Source of the DNA: an uncultured Oscillospiraceae bacterium
GTDB lineage: Bacteria > Bacillota > Clostridia > Oscillospirales > Oscillospiraceae
DNA length: 57,388 nt
Reading direction: 5' to 3'
NCBI GenBank assembly: GCA_944385475.1
Contig: CALWXJ010000024.1
Location: forward strand, 1 to 57,388
The notes beneath the pieces are model-generated. The model was not told the DNA's origin. It worked only from the letters and a program-made list of their open reading frames with translations, and searched no databases. This document shows positions 49,697 to 57,295 of this stretch, in pieces. Position 1 is the stretch's first letter. Every line of letters begins with the position of its first letter. Both the position numbers and the translations under genes were made by a program.

Positions 49697-51856
49697 TCAC
49701 TTTGCCGGGCCTGATCTGCCCCGCCCATGGAAAAGGCGCGCCCTCAGGCGGGAGAGAAGAGAGGCGGAGGGGGGCAGGGCAGGGTCTGTCCGGAGAGAGC
49801 GGGGGGAGGCGGGCTGCTGATCGGCCAGAAGCAGGAGCTGCTGCTGGCAGTTGATCAAGGCGCCCTTCACCGGGGGGAACTGGTATGTCCCGTCCGCCTG
49901 GAGCCACCGGGCCTTGGTGTTGTCCCGCAGGCACAGGTCCAAAATGTGATGGATGCGCCGGCGGAGATCCCCGTCGTAAATGGGGACTGCCACTTCCACT
50001 CGCCGCTGGGTGTTTCGGGTCATGAAGTCGGCGGAGGATATAAACATCCGCTCCTGCTCCCCTGTCCCAAAAACATAGACCCGGGAGTGTTCCAAAAACT
50101 GTCCCACGATGCTCACGACATGGAGGTTTTCCGTCTTCCCGGGGACCTGGGGCAACATGCAGCAGATGCCCCGCACGATCATGTGGATCCGGACACCGGC
50201 GCAGGAGGCCTCCTTGAGCTTTTCAATCATATCCACGTCTGTGATGGAATTGATCTTGATGAGGATCCGCCCCTCTTCCCGCTTTGCGATCTCCTCATCC
50301 ATCAGGCGCAAAATCGTGGACTTCAGGGAGCACGGCGCCACCAAAAGGGCTTGGTAGCTGCCGTCAAGATTGGAGATGGCCATGTTGCGGAAGAATTCCG
50401 CCGCATCCTGGCCGATCCGGGGATTGGCGGTGATGAGGGAGAGGTCCGTGTAGAGCTCGGCGGTCTTTTCGTTGTAGTTCCCCGTCCCCACCTGGGTGAT
50501 GTATTGGATCTCTCCCCGTTCCCGGCGGGTGATGAGGCAGATCTTGGAGTGGACCTTGTAGGATTCAAAGCCGTAGATCACCGTGCACCCGGCGTCTTCC
50601 AGACGCTCGGACCAGTCGATGTTGTTCTGCTCGTCGAAGCGGGCCCGCAGCTCAATCAGGACGGTGACATCCTTCCCGTTTTCCGCCGCGGCGCAAAGAT
50701 ACTCCACCAGCTTGGCCTTTCTGGCCAGGCGGTAGATGGTGATCTTGATGGAGAGCACCCCGGGATCCCAGGCCGCCTCGTGGATCAGGGCCAAAAAGGG
50801 CTCCATGCTCTCATAGGGGAAGGAGAGCAGCCGGTCTTTTTTCTGCACCTGCCGGATGATGCTGGTATTCAGGGAGAGTCCGGCAGTGAGCCGGGGACGG
50901 TGGGGGGGATAGACCATGGCGGCCTGCTTGCCCGGGGGCAGCTTGGACGCCAGGGAAAAGACGTATTCCAGCCGCAAAGGCGCCCGGGTGATGAAGATCT
51001 GATCCTGCCGGATGTGCAGGCGGTCCTGCAGATATTTGGAAAACGGATCGCTGATGGGGCAGGACAGCTCCAGGCGCACCGGGGCCATACGGGTGCGCTG
51101 GCGCAGGACCTTTTTCATCTTCTTGCGAAAGTCCTGCTCTATCTCAAACACCTCGTCCTCAGGGTTGATGTCGGCGTTGCGGGTGACGGAAAACACCGTT
51201 TTTTCCGAGATGACATAGTTGGGAAACAGCTCGGAAAGATACGCCAGCACCACAGACTCCGTGGGGATATAGCGCAGGGCGCTTCCCGGCAGGAACAATA
51301 CCGGCGGCAAGGACTCCGGGATGGGGACCACGGCAAAGACCTCTTTGCCGTCCTTATTTTTATACCGGGTCCAGGCGCCGATGTGGATCTGCTTGTTTTT
51401 CAGGTGGGGGAAGGGGTGGTGGGTGTCCACGATCTGGGCCGAGAGGATGGGGGCGATGGAGCTTTTGAAGTACTGGCGGACAAATTTCGCCTCAGGCGCC
51501 GTCAGCTCGGAAAACTGCAGCCGGGCGATGTCGTGCAGGCGCAGCTGCTTTTCCAGCACATCGCAGATCTCCTCCCGTTTTTTGTACAGGGGGCGCACCG
51601 CCTTGTAGACATGCTCCAGCTGCTGCCGGGGCGTCCAGCCGGAGCGGCTGTCCCGGGCGTCTTCGTTGACCGCCATCAGGTCAAAAAGGCTTCCCACCCG
51701 GATCATGAAAAACTCGTCGAGATTGCTGGTGAAGATGGAGACGAATTTCAAACGCTCCAGCAAGGGGACCGTCTCGTCCGTGGCCTCCAACAGCACCCGC
51801 TCATTGAACCGCAGCCAGGAAAGCTCCCGGTTTTGCATAAACGATGACTCACGCAT
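49697..51856 (-). CDS. ppk1: Polyphosphate kinase 1
   Basis: A 719-residue enzyme that reversibly builds polyphosphate from ATP. Domains: N (QNRELSWLRFNERVLLEA), head, and two PLD-like catalytic domains. The autophosphorylated His lies in YKVHSKICLI near residue 434, with ITQVGTGNYNEKTA and LIELRARFDEQNNIDW nearby. An extra basic, Pro/Ser-rich tail of about 30 residues ends the protein. The start is taken as the ATG at 51856, overlapping the ppx stop. An in-frame TTG at 51865 is possible but only 3 bases from the GGAGG. Confidence 0.94.
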   Translation of the reverse strand: MRESSFMQNRELSWLRFNERVLLEATDETVPLLERLKFVSIFTSNLDEFFMIRVGSLFDLMAVNEDARDSRSGWTPRQQLEHVYKAVRPLYKKREEICDVLEKQLRLHDIARLQFSELTAPEAKFVRQYFKSSIAPILSAQIVDTHHPFPHLKNKQIHIGAWTRYKNKDGKEVFAVVPIPESLPPVLFLPGSALRYIPTESVVLAYLSELFPNYVISEKTVFSVTRNADINPEDEVFEIEQDFRKKMKKVLRQRTRMAPVRLELSCPISDPFSKYLQDRLHIRQDQIFITRAPLRLEYVFSLASKLPPGKQAAMVYPPHRPRLTAGLSLNTSIIRQVQKKDRLLSFPYESMEPFLALIHEAAWDPGVLSIKITIYRLARKAKLVEYLCAAAENGKDVTVLIELRARFDEQNNIDWSERLEDAGCTVIYGFESYKVHSKICLITRRERGEIQYITQVGTGNYNEKTAELYTDLSLITANPRIGQDAAEFFRNMAISNLDGSYQALLVAPCSLKSTILRLMDEEIAKREEGRILIKINSITDVDMIEKLKEASCAGVRIHMIVRGICCMLPQVPGKTENLHVVSIVGQFLEHSRVYVFGTGEQERMFISSADFMTRNTQRRVEVAVPIYDGDLRRRIHHILDLCLRDNTKARWLQADGTYQFPPVKGALINCQQQLLLLADQQPASPRSLRTDPALPPSASLLSRLRARLFHGRGRSGPAK

Positions 51857-52775
51857 GACGGCCAAGATCCTCCCCCTGCGACTTGAGCATATAGTCCAGG
51901 TAGCCCTCCCGGACGCCGTAGCGGCTGGTCAAAATGCGCTGGCACTGATACGTCCGGGCAATGACATGCAGGATCAGCGCCCCGGGCAGCAGAGTGTGGA
52001 CCCGGTCCGGCGCAATTTTCAGGATCTCCCGCAGCAGCTTCCTGGGCTTTTTCTCACTGCGGGCAAGGAGTTCTTCCAAAAAAGAGCAGGGGTACTCCAG
52101 CCGGGGAGAGGGGATGTCCACGCTGTGCTGGTACAAGGACAAAAGCCCCCGGGCCGAGCCGCCGATGGCGTAGACGGGGAGGGCAGGGAGCCCCTGGCTG
52201 CTGGGCAGATGCAGGGAAAGAGCAGAGGAGACCTCCGCCTCCATCCTCTTGATCTCCTTGGCAGTGGGGAACACGCCGGAGCAGAATTTCCGATGCAGTG
52301 TCAAAGACCCGAAGGGCAAAGATCCTGCGGAAAGCACACGGCCGTCCTGGAAAAAGATCAGCTCCGTGCTGCCTCCGCCGATATCCGCCATGAAGCCGCT
52401 GGCGTGATTGAGGGCTCTGGCGGCGCCCCGGTAGTCCAGCATGGCCTCCTCATATCCTGAGAGGACCCGCACAGAGAAGCGGCATTGCTGCTGGATGGCC
52501 TGGAGGACCTGCTGGGTATTGTCCACGTTCCGCAAAGAGGCGGTGGCAAAGGGGAAGACCTGGCAGTCGGGGAGCAGGCTCAGGATCTGCTCAAACTCCT
52601 GCAAAATGCGGATGAGCTTTTGGATCCCCTCCGGGGTGAGGCGGTTTTGCTTATCCACATAGGAGGCAAGTCCCGCGGCGACCTTGTTGTTGAGGATGGG
52701 GCGAAGTGTCTGCCCCTGCACACGGTAGATTACCAGGCGCACCGTGTTGGAGCCGATATCAATGACGCAGTACAA
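51849..52775 (-). CDS. ppx: Exopolyphosphatase / Ppx-GppA family phosphatase
   Basis: A 308-residue protein of the sugar-kinase/actin-like fold: CVIDIGSNTVRLVIY at the N-terminus, the Glu-containing VLSGYEEAMLDYRGA, the glycine loop MADIGGGSTEL, and AIGGSARGL. Family members release phosphate from polyphosphate ends or hydrolyse pppGpp. The TTG start at 52775 is the first codon of the family homology and has GGAAGGA 7 bases before it. It is translationally coupled to ppk, so the pair sets polyphosphate turnover. Confidence 0.92.
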   Translation of the reverse strand: MYCVIDIGSNTVRLVIYRVQGQTLRPILNNKVAAGLASYVDKQNRLTPEGIQKLIRILQEFEQILSLLPDCQVFPFATASLRNVDNTQQVLQAIQQQCRFSVRVLSGYEEAMLDYRGAARALNHASGFMADIGGGSTELIFFQDGRVLSAGSLPFGSLTLHRKFCSGVFPTAKEIKRMEAEVSSALSLHLPSSQGLPALPVYAIGGSARGLLSLYQHSVDIPSPRLEYPCSFLEELLARSEKKPRKLLREILKIAPDRVHTLLPGALILHVIARTYQCQRILTSRYGVREGYLDYMLKSQGEDLGRHA

Positions 52776-52861
52776 ATAAAATCCTTCCTTTATCGTTGGT
52801 TCTGCCCCTCCTCCTGCCGGGGGGGTGGAGGTGCCGGGGCCGCATCAAAAGCGCCCCGCTC

Positions 52862-52892
52862 CTGCGAAGCTGCGGACGGGGCAGCTTCGCAG
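52862..52892. repeat. Perfect 12-bp inverted repeat upstream of ppx
   Basis: CTGCGAAGCTGC (52862-52873) and its complement (52881-52892) around GGACGGG. No T run follows on either strand. It lies in the ppx leader and may be an attenuator or RNA-stability element. The rest of the interval 52776-53058 shows no gene. Confidence 0.5.
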
Positions 52893-53058
52893 CAGATGAG
52901 ACAGCGCTATTATTCCACAAATCATTATGCAAAATCAGAAAAATGGAGTCTACCTCAAAATGCACCAAAACCTGTAAAATGTTTGTAAAAACATGCCGAA
53001 GGGGGACACAGTGGGGATCCCCGGGGAGAAGGGGGCGCTTCCATCCTCGGGGGAGAGG

Positions 53059-53087
53059 TTGACAGGGGGGAGAAGGTATGATATGCT
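53059..53087 (+). promoter_or_regulatory. Promoter of the leader-controlled MATE gene
   Basis: Perfect TTGACA (53059-53064) and TATGCT (53082-53087) with a 17-base spacer and TGA before the -10. Start near 53094 gives a leader of about 150 bases. Confidence 0.85.
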
Positions 53088-53111
53088 AAGAACATCAAAT
53101 TTCATAAGAGC

Positions 53112-53174
53112 ATGCGGCGCTTGTCATCGGATGAGCGCCCTTTCAGGTGCTTGAACGTATTCCGTAGATCGTAG
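53112..53174 (+). CDS. Possible leader peptide of the MATE gene (20 codons)
   Basis: ATG at 53112 opens a 20-codon frame ending in TAG (53172-53174). The product begins MRRLSSDERPF and is Arg-rich (6 of 20). AAGAG lies 2-6 bases upstream, a weak ribosome site. The frame overlaps both arms of the first leader hairpin and the left arm of the terminator stem, as expected for ribosome-mediated attenuation. No homologue is known to me. Confidence 0.45.
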   Translation: MRRLSSDERPFRCLNVFRRS

Positions 53175-53200
53175 AAGGAATGCGTTTGGGCGCTTTTTTT
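53116..53200 (+). promoter_or_regulatory. Attenuator-like leader with mutually exclusive hairpins
   Basis: Hairpin 1 pairs GGCGC (53116-53120) with GCGCC (53135-53139) and inner TCAT/ATGA. The same GCGCCC (53135-53140) can instead pair with GGGCGC (53188-53193), immediately followed by seven T, enclosing a 9-bp hairpin (53155-53163 with 53177-53185). So one state terminates and the other permits transcription. The trigger could be ribosome stalling on the leader ORF or a ligand. Confidence 0.65.
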
Positions 53201-53243
53201 ATTTGCCCGGGAGGGCGGCTCTTACAACAGGCGGGAGGCGGCT

Positions 53244-54617
53244 ATGAAAGCAGCGAAAACAGATTTTTGGAAGTACATCTCCTTGAGCGTTTTGGGAATG
53301 CTGGGCTCCTCAGGGACCATCCTGGCAGATACCTTCTTTGTCTCTAACCGGCTGGGGGCCACCGGACTTGCCGCTTTGAATCTCGCCATCTCCATCTTCG
53401 GCTTGATCAATGGGCTGGGGATGATGCTGGGGGTGGGGGGTGCGGCCCACTATGTGGTCTTCCGGTCCCAGGGACATGAAAAGCAGGCAGACGAGTCCTT
53501 TGCCTGCGCACTTTTCACCGCTTTGGGCATGGGGGGCTGTTTTTTGGCGGTGGGGCTCCTCTTTCCCCAGAAAATTGCCCAGGCGCTGGGGGCTGATCCG
53601 GAGATCCTGCCCATGTGCACGGCGTACTTGAAGACCATTTTGTGTTTTGCCCCCTTCTTTATTTTGAATCATCTGCTTATGACCTTCATCCGCAACGACG
53701 GGAGCCCCAGGCTGTCCATGGGGATCATGGTGGCGGGAAGTGTGAGCAACATCGTCCTGGACTATACCTTCCTCTACCCTCTGAATATGGGGATCTTCGG
53801 CGCCGCCCTGGCCACCGGCCTGTCCCCGGTGGTGGGCCTTTTGACTGCGGCCCCCTATTTCCTCGCGGGGAAAAACGGCTTTCACCTTGTGCCGGTGAAG
53901 GTCCGGGCGGGAAAGATTCTGCAGCTTGTGGGGCCCGGCCTTTCGGCCCTGGTGAACGAATGCTCCTCCAGTGTGGTTTTGGTGGTGTTCAATTTGCTGA
54001 TTTTGAAGGCGGCGGGAAATACCGGGGTTGCCGCCTATGGGATTGTGGCAAATTTGGCTCTGGTGGTTTTGGCCGTTTTTACCGGCATCTCCCAGGGCGT
54101 CCAGCCCCTGATCAGCCGCGCCTACGGAAAGGGAGACGGCCGGGAGGCGGAGGGGGTTTATCAAAGAGGGCGGCGCCTTGCCCTGGCAGTGGGGCTGGGG
54201 GTGCTGTTGGCTGCCTGCGTGGGCGCTCCCGCTGTGGTGTCTTGGTTCAACAGCGGAGGAGACAAGGTGCTGCAAAGCCTGGCGGAAGAGGGCATGCGGA
54301 TCTACTTCATGGGATTTTTGTTCGTGGGCTATAATTATTTGACCACATCCTTTTTCAGCATCACCCAGCGGGTGCGGCCGGCGCTGCTTTTGTCCCTTTT
54401 CCGGGGGTGCATCGGAATCACCGGGGCGGCCTGCTTGTTTGCTGGATTCTTTGGAATGGCGGGGATCTGGGCGGCGTTCCCCGCGGTGGAAGGGGTCACC
54501 ATGATGTTAGGGGCAGGCTGTCAGAGGAAAAAAGAACCCCTCCGCCGGGAGAAGGGGGCAGAGGTGCTTTTTGCCACCTCTCATGGATACCGGACCGCAG
54601 AGGAGGAGACTGTGTAA
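53244..54617 (+). CDS. MATE-family efflux transporter
   Basis: A 457-residue transporter with twelve predicted helices: SVLGMLGSSGTILADTFFVSNRLGATGLAALNLA opens the first half, and the second half includes VAAYGIVANLALVVLAVFTGISQGVQPLISRAYGKGD. It ends in a basic cytoplasmic tail of about 40 residues. It resembles the clostridial MATE group that exports drugs or peptide toxins. GGGAGG precedes the ATG. Expression probably depends on the attenuator-like leader upstream, which suggests induction by a toxic substrate. A strong terminator follows. Confidence 0.88.
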   Translation: MKAAKTDFWKYISLSVLGMLGSSGTILADTFFVSNRLGATGLAALNLAISIFGLINGLGMMLGVGGAAHYVVFRSQGHEKQADESFACALFTALGMGGCFLAVGLLFPQKIAQALGADPEILPMCTAYLKTILCFAPFFILNHLLMTFIRNDGSPRLSMGIMVAGSVSNIVLDYTFLYPLNMGIFGAALATGLSPVVGLLTAAPYFLAGKNGFHLVPVKVRAGKILQLVGPGLSALVNECSSSVVLVVFNLLILKAAGNTGVAAYGIVANLALVVLAVFTGISQGVQPLISRAYGKGDGREAEGVYQRGRRLALAVGLGVLLAACVGAPAVVSWFNSGGDKVLQSLAEEGMRIYFMGFLFVGYNYLTTSFFSITQRVRPALLLSLFRGCIGITGAACLFAGFFGMAGIWAAFPAVEGVTMMLGAGCQRKKEPLRREKGAEVLFATSHGYRTAEEETV

Positions 54618-54654
54618 AAAAGAAGGGCGGCAAAGCATGCCGCCCTTCTTTTTC
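54616..54654 (+). terminator. Terminator of the MATE gene
   Basis: An 11-bp perfect stem GAAGGGCGGCA/TGCCGCCCTTC flanked by A and T runs. Confidence 0.88.
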
Positions 54655-54666
54655 GTTATTTGATTG

Positions 54667-54688
54667 TTCCCGCTCGGCAAATTCAGAT
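54667..54688. repeat. Left copy of imperfect 22-bp direct repeat flanking the ars cluster
   Basis: The repeat ends in TCGGCAAATTCAGAT (54674-54688), identical to 57214-57228; the 22-base units differ at two positions. It lies between the MATE terminator and the last gene of the arsenic cluster. Confidence 0.7.
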
Positions 54689-54736
54689 GACGGTCCCGGC
54701 TGGGATTGCTGCTTGCAGAGCTATTGTTTTGCGTGA

Positions 54737-55147
54737 CTACAACAATCCATTATCTGCTCTGTTTTTCAGGCTAAGGACTTTTTTCTCAATGCTGCGGATC
54801 ACTTCCAAAAAACATGCGTCGTCCTTGCCAGTGGGGTCATCCAGTCCCCAATCCTCCCGGTATCGGCAGGGCAGCGACGGACAAGATACATTGCACCCCA
54901 TGGTGATCACAATGTCCACTGGAGGCAGCTCCCACAGCAGCTTGCTGCGCTGTGTCTGCTCCATATCCACACCATAAAGCTGCTTCATCAGCCGGACAGC
55001 GTCCTGGTTGATCTGGGGTTTGGTTTCCGTCCCTGCGGAATAGCTGTCATATACATCGGAAGCCAGCAGTTTGCCCAGAGCTTCTGCAATTTGACTGCGG
55101 CAGGAATTATGGACGCACACGAAGGCCACCTTAGGTTTTTGAGCCAT
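54737..55147 (-). CDS. arsC: Arsenate reductase, LMW-phosphatase type
   Basis: A 136-residue enzyme reducing arsenate to arsenite. The P-loop CVHNSCRSQ starts with the nucleophilic Cys near residue 11. MGCNVSCPSLPC provides the further Cys pair of thioredoxin-coupled ArsC, and WGLDDPTGK follows, as in the Staphylococcus and Bacillus enzymes. GGAGG is 9 bases before the ATG. Last gene of the arsR-permease-thioredoxin-arsC order. Codons are less GC-rich than in the chromosome around it. The stop is TAG. Confidence 0.93.
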   Translation of the reverse strand: MAQKPKVAFVCVHNSCRSQIAEALGKLLASDVYDSYSAGTETKPQINQDAVRLMKQLYGVDMEQTQRSKLLWELPPVDIVITMGCNVSCPSLPCRYREDWGLDDPTGKDDACFLEVIRSIEKKVLSLKNRADNGLL

Positions 55148-55150
55148 GCC

Positions 55151-55495
55151 TTACCTCCGCACCTTCTGAATCAGTTCCTTGGCCTCGTCCTTTTTGAGAA
55201 CTTTGCCATAGGACACTACCTTGCCATCCACCACTAGTGCCGGCGTGGACATCACACCATAGGCAGCGATCTGGGCAAAATCCGTCACATGGTCGATGGT
55301 GGTTTCCATGCCCAGCTCTGCCAGCGCCTCACGGGCAGCCTGCTCCAGAGTATTGCATTTGGCACAGCCGGAGCCAAGGATTTTGACGCCGCCGGACGCT
55401 TTGCCCGTCTCTGCTTGTGGCATTGCCTCAGGTGTGCAGCTGCCGCAGCAGCAGGAAGTCTTTTCCCCTTTTTTATTCTTCTGAAACAGTCCCAT
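55151..55495 (-). CDS. Small thioredoxin-like redox protein
   Basis: A 114-residue protein: a Cys-rich N-terminus (SCCCGSCTPEA near residues 14-24) then a thioredoxin/glutaredoxin-like domain with CAKC near 44-47 and the cis-Pro segment YGVMSTPALVVDGKVV. It belongs to the redox-active disulfide group often found beside DUF318 permeases in arsenic clusters. It may reduce ArsC or bind metalloid through the Cys cluster. It is 3 bases upstream of arsC and has GGAGG. Confidence 0.82.
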   Translation of the reverse strand: MGLFQKNKKGEKTSCCCGSCTPEAMPQAETGKASGGVKILGSGCAKCNTLEQAAREALAELGMETTIDHVTDFAQIAAYGVMSTPALVVDGKVVSYGKVLKKDEAKELIQKVRR

Positions 55496-55512
55496 GGTTC
55501 CTACCTCCTAAA

Positions 55513-56514
55513 TTAAATAAAAAGAAATTGAAATACATTGAACAAGTAGCCGACCAGGATCATGCCAACGGTGCAGACGCCGATAAACAGGGCCAGCAGC
55601 CTTGGCTTGACGGCCTTGCGCAGCATAATGAGGGACGGCAGACTCAGCGTGGTCACCGCCATCATAAAGGAAAGGATGGTGCCAAGCTGTGCGCCTTTTG
55701 CCAGCAGCGCTTCCGCCACCGGGATCGTGCCAAAAATGTCCGCATACATGGGAACGCCCACCAAGGTCGCCAGAAGTACACCAAAGGGATTGTTACTGCC
55801 CAATACAGCCGTGACCCAGCTTTCCGGTATCCAGTTGTGGATCACTGCGCCGATCCCCACACCCACCAGAATATAGGGGAACACCTTTTTGAAGGTGGAA
55901 ACGACCTGCTCTTTTGCGTACTGCACACGCTCCGTTTTGGTAAGGGTAGGAGACTCAATATCTACGCTTCCGGCGGAAAGAATAAAGCTCTCCACATACT
56001 TTTCCATGTGCATCTTCTCAATGATTGTGCCGCCGACCACAGCGATCACCAATCCCACCAGCACATAGATCACAGCCACTTTCGCCCCGAAGATGCTCAT
56101 GAGCAGTACCAAGCTGCCCAGATCCGCCATAGGGGAGGAAATCAGGAAAGAGAAGGTCACCCCCAGAGGGAGCCCCGCACTGGTAAAACCAATAAACAGC
56201 GGGATTGAGGAGCAGGAACAAAACGGTGTTACCGTTCCCAACAGGGCCGAAATCATGTTTGCCCCAATGCCGTGAAACCGGCCCAGAATTTTCTTGCTTC
56301 GTTCCGGAGGAAAGTAGCTTTGGATGTAGGAAATGACAAAAATCAGCAAGCACAGCAAAACCGTAATCTTGATCACATCATAGAGAAAAAACTGAACGCT
56401 GCCGCCCATCCGCCCATCTGTGTTCAGTCCTAATACAGACAGGATATTGCCAATCAATCGGTTCAACCACTTCATTCCCAAAATCTCGTCTTGAAAGAAT
56501 TGCCATATACTCAT
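55513..56514 (-). CDS. Permease of the DUF318/ArsP family
   Basis: A 333-residue membrane protein with about eight helices. Two matched segments define the family: LLGTVTPFCSCSSIPLFIGFTSAGLPLGVTFSFLISSP near residues 90-127 and the later LVGVPMYADIFGTIPVAEALLAKGAQLGTILSFMMAVT. The Cys triplet in TPFCSCSS is typical of permeases that export organoarsenicals or arsenite. A central charged loop lies near 180-210. GAGG is 8 bases before the ATG. It is preceded by an ArsR-like box and is the second gene of the cluster. Confidence 0.87.
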   Translation of the reverse strand: MSIWQFFQDEILGMKWLNRLIGNILSVLGLNTDGRMGGSVQFFLYDVIKITVLLCLLIFVISYIQSYFPPERSKKILGRFHGIGANMISALLGTVTPFCSCSSIPLFIGFTSAGLPLGVTFSFLISSPMADLGSLVLLMSIFGAKVAVIYVLVGLVIAVVGGTIIEKMHMEKYVESFILSAGSVDIESPTLTKTERVQYAKEQVVSTFKKVFPYILVGVGIGAVIHNWIPESWVTAVLGSNNPFGVLLATLVGVPMYADIFGTIPVAEALLAKGAQLGTILSFMMAVTTLSLPSLIMLRKAVKPRLLALFIGVCTVGMILVGYLFNVFQFLFI

Positions 56515-56549
56515 TTCGCAAACCTCGCTTTGCTCAGAATCAAGAACAT

Positions 56550-56565
56550 ATCAAAAAAATTTGAT
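56550..56565 (-). promoter_or_regulatory. Second ArsR-type operator before the permease gene
   Basis: ATCAAA-AAAA-TTTGAT, a 6-bp dyad with the same outer bases as the box at 56934-56949, lies 36 bases upstream of the permease ATG. Confidence 0.6.
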
Positions 56566-56578
56566 GTTTTGTCCTGAA

Positions 56579-56609
56579 ATAAACGCCATCGGTTTATGAT
56601 GGCGTTTAT
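56579..56609 (-). terminator. Hairpin at the arsR stop codon
   Basis: ATAAACGCCATC pairs with GATGGCGTTTAT around a 7-base loop and overlaps the arsR stop. A short T-rich stretch follows on the minus strand, so it may partly terminate and raise the arsR-to-permease ratio. Confidence 0.5.
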
Positions 56610-56920
56610 CTGCCGCATGAAGGGCAGAGATTGTCCTGTTCGACATTCGGTGTAATGATAGCCCGCAACCGTTCCAGCGCCATTTCCCTGCCAGCATCAC
56701 TTAAGCGGTAATACGTCCATTTGCCTTCCTGCCGGCTGGTGACAATACCAGAATCACACAAAATTTTCATATGGTAGGACAGGCCAGATTGTGTCAAATC
56801 CATCGGTTCTTGCAAAACACAGGCACATTTCTCACCGCTGCGCAGCTGCTCAAGAATAGCAAGACGTTTTGGGTCACACAAGGCCTTGAACACCCTGGCA
56901 TCCTCCTGGTGGGTTCTCAT
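56606..56920 (-). CDS. arsR: ArsR/SmtB-family metalloregulator
   Basis: A 104-residue winged-helix repressor. The HTH includes DLTQSGLSYHMKILCDSGIVTSRQEGKWTYY. A Cys-x-Cys pair (KCACVL) precedes the recognition region as in arsenite-sensing ArsR, and a second pair, CPSC, ends the protein. The start at 56920 has GGGAGG 7 bases upstream; the ATG at 56938 contains that ribosome site. Repression of the operon is relieved by As(III) binding. Its own promoter is overlapped by the dyad at 56934-56949. Confidence 0.93.
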   Translation of the reverse strand: MRTHQEDARVFKALCDPKRLAILEQLRSGEKCACVLQEPMDLTQSGLSYHMKILCDSGIVTSRQEGKWTYYRLSDAGREMALERLRAIITPNVEQDNLCPSCGR

Positions 56921-56933
56921 CCGCTCGCCTCCC

Positions 56934-56949
56934 ATCAAAAATTTTTGAT
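56934..56949 (-). promoter_or_regulatory. ArsR operator at the arsR promoter
   Basis: A perfect 16-bp palindrome ATCAAAAATTTTTGAT at the predicted transcription start, matching the ATCAA-N6-TTGAT form of ArsR/SmtB sites. Confidence 0.8.
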
Positions 56950-56955
56950 ATGTTC

Positions 56956-56984
56956 AGTATATGCAGCGGCGCTCAATTTGTCAA
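56956..56984 (-). promoter_or_regulatory. Promoter of the ars operon
   Basis: On the minus strand TTGACA (56979-56984) and TATACT (56956-56961) with exactly 17 bases between them. Confidence 0.92.
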
Positions 56985-57152
56985 TATCCACGCGCTATTT
57001 TTAGCAACGTTCCGTTCGGCCCGGTCAGAAGAGTCCGGCAGGCACGCTTGCCCCGGACGCTGTCCGTAGCAATCTTCCATAGGCTCTTGTTCTAAAGCTT
57101 GGCCACCTGCACGCTGGGCCGGGTACGTGGGCAATACGCGCACACACAACGA

Positions 57153-57195
57153 AAGCGCCCACCGGGCTCAACATGACAGAGCCCGGCGAGCGCTT
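57153..57195 (-). terminator. Large terminator-like hairpin
   Basis: AAGCGC and CCGGGCTC (57153-57169) pair with GAGCCCGG and GCGCTT (57179-57195) across a 3x3 internal loop. On the minus strand it follows the remnant frame and is trailed by TTTCG. Confidence 0.55.
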
Positions 57196-57206
57196 CATTC
57201 AGTTTA

Positions 57207-57228
57207 TTCCCATTCGGCAAATTCAGAT
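57207..57228. repeat. Right copy of imperfect 22-bp direct repeat flanking the ars cluster
   Basis: Matches 54667-54688 at 20 of 22 positions, in the same orientation. The two copies bracket 2.5 kb containing all four ars genes and nothing else coding. Confidence 0.7.
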
Positions 57229-57255
57229 ATATAGGAGTGTATTTGAGATGATTTC

Positions 57256-57295
57256 ACGGGTAAAACATTCGCAAATATGTTAACGTTTTACCCGT
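57256..57295. repeat. Perfect 11-bp inverted repeat
   Basis: ACGGGTAAAAC (57256-57266) and GTTTTACCCGT (57285-57295) around 18 AT-rich bases. It lies 28 bases beyond the right direct repeat and could be a recombinase or regulator site or a transcript hairpin. Confidence 0.6.
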
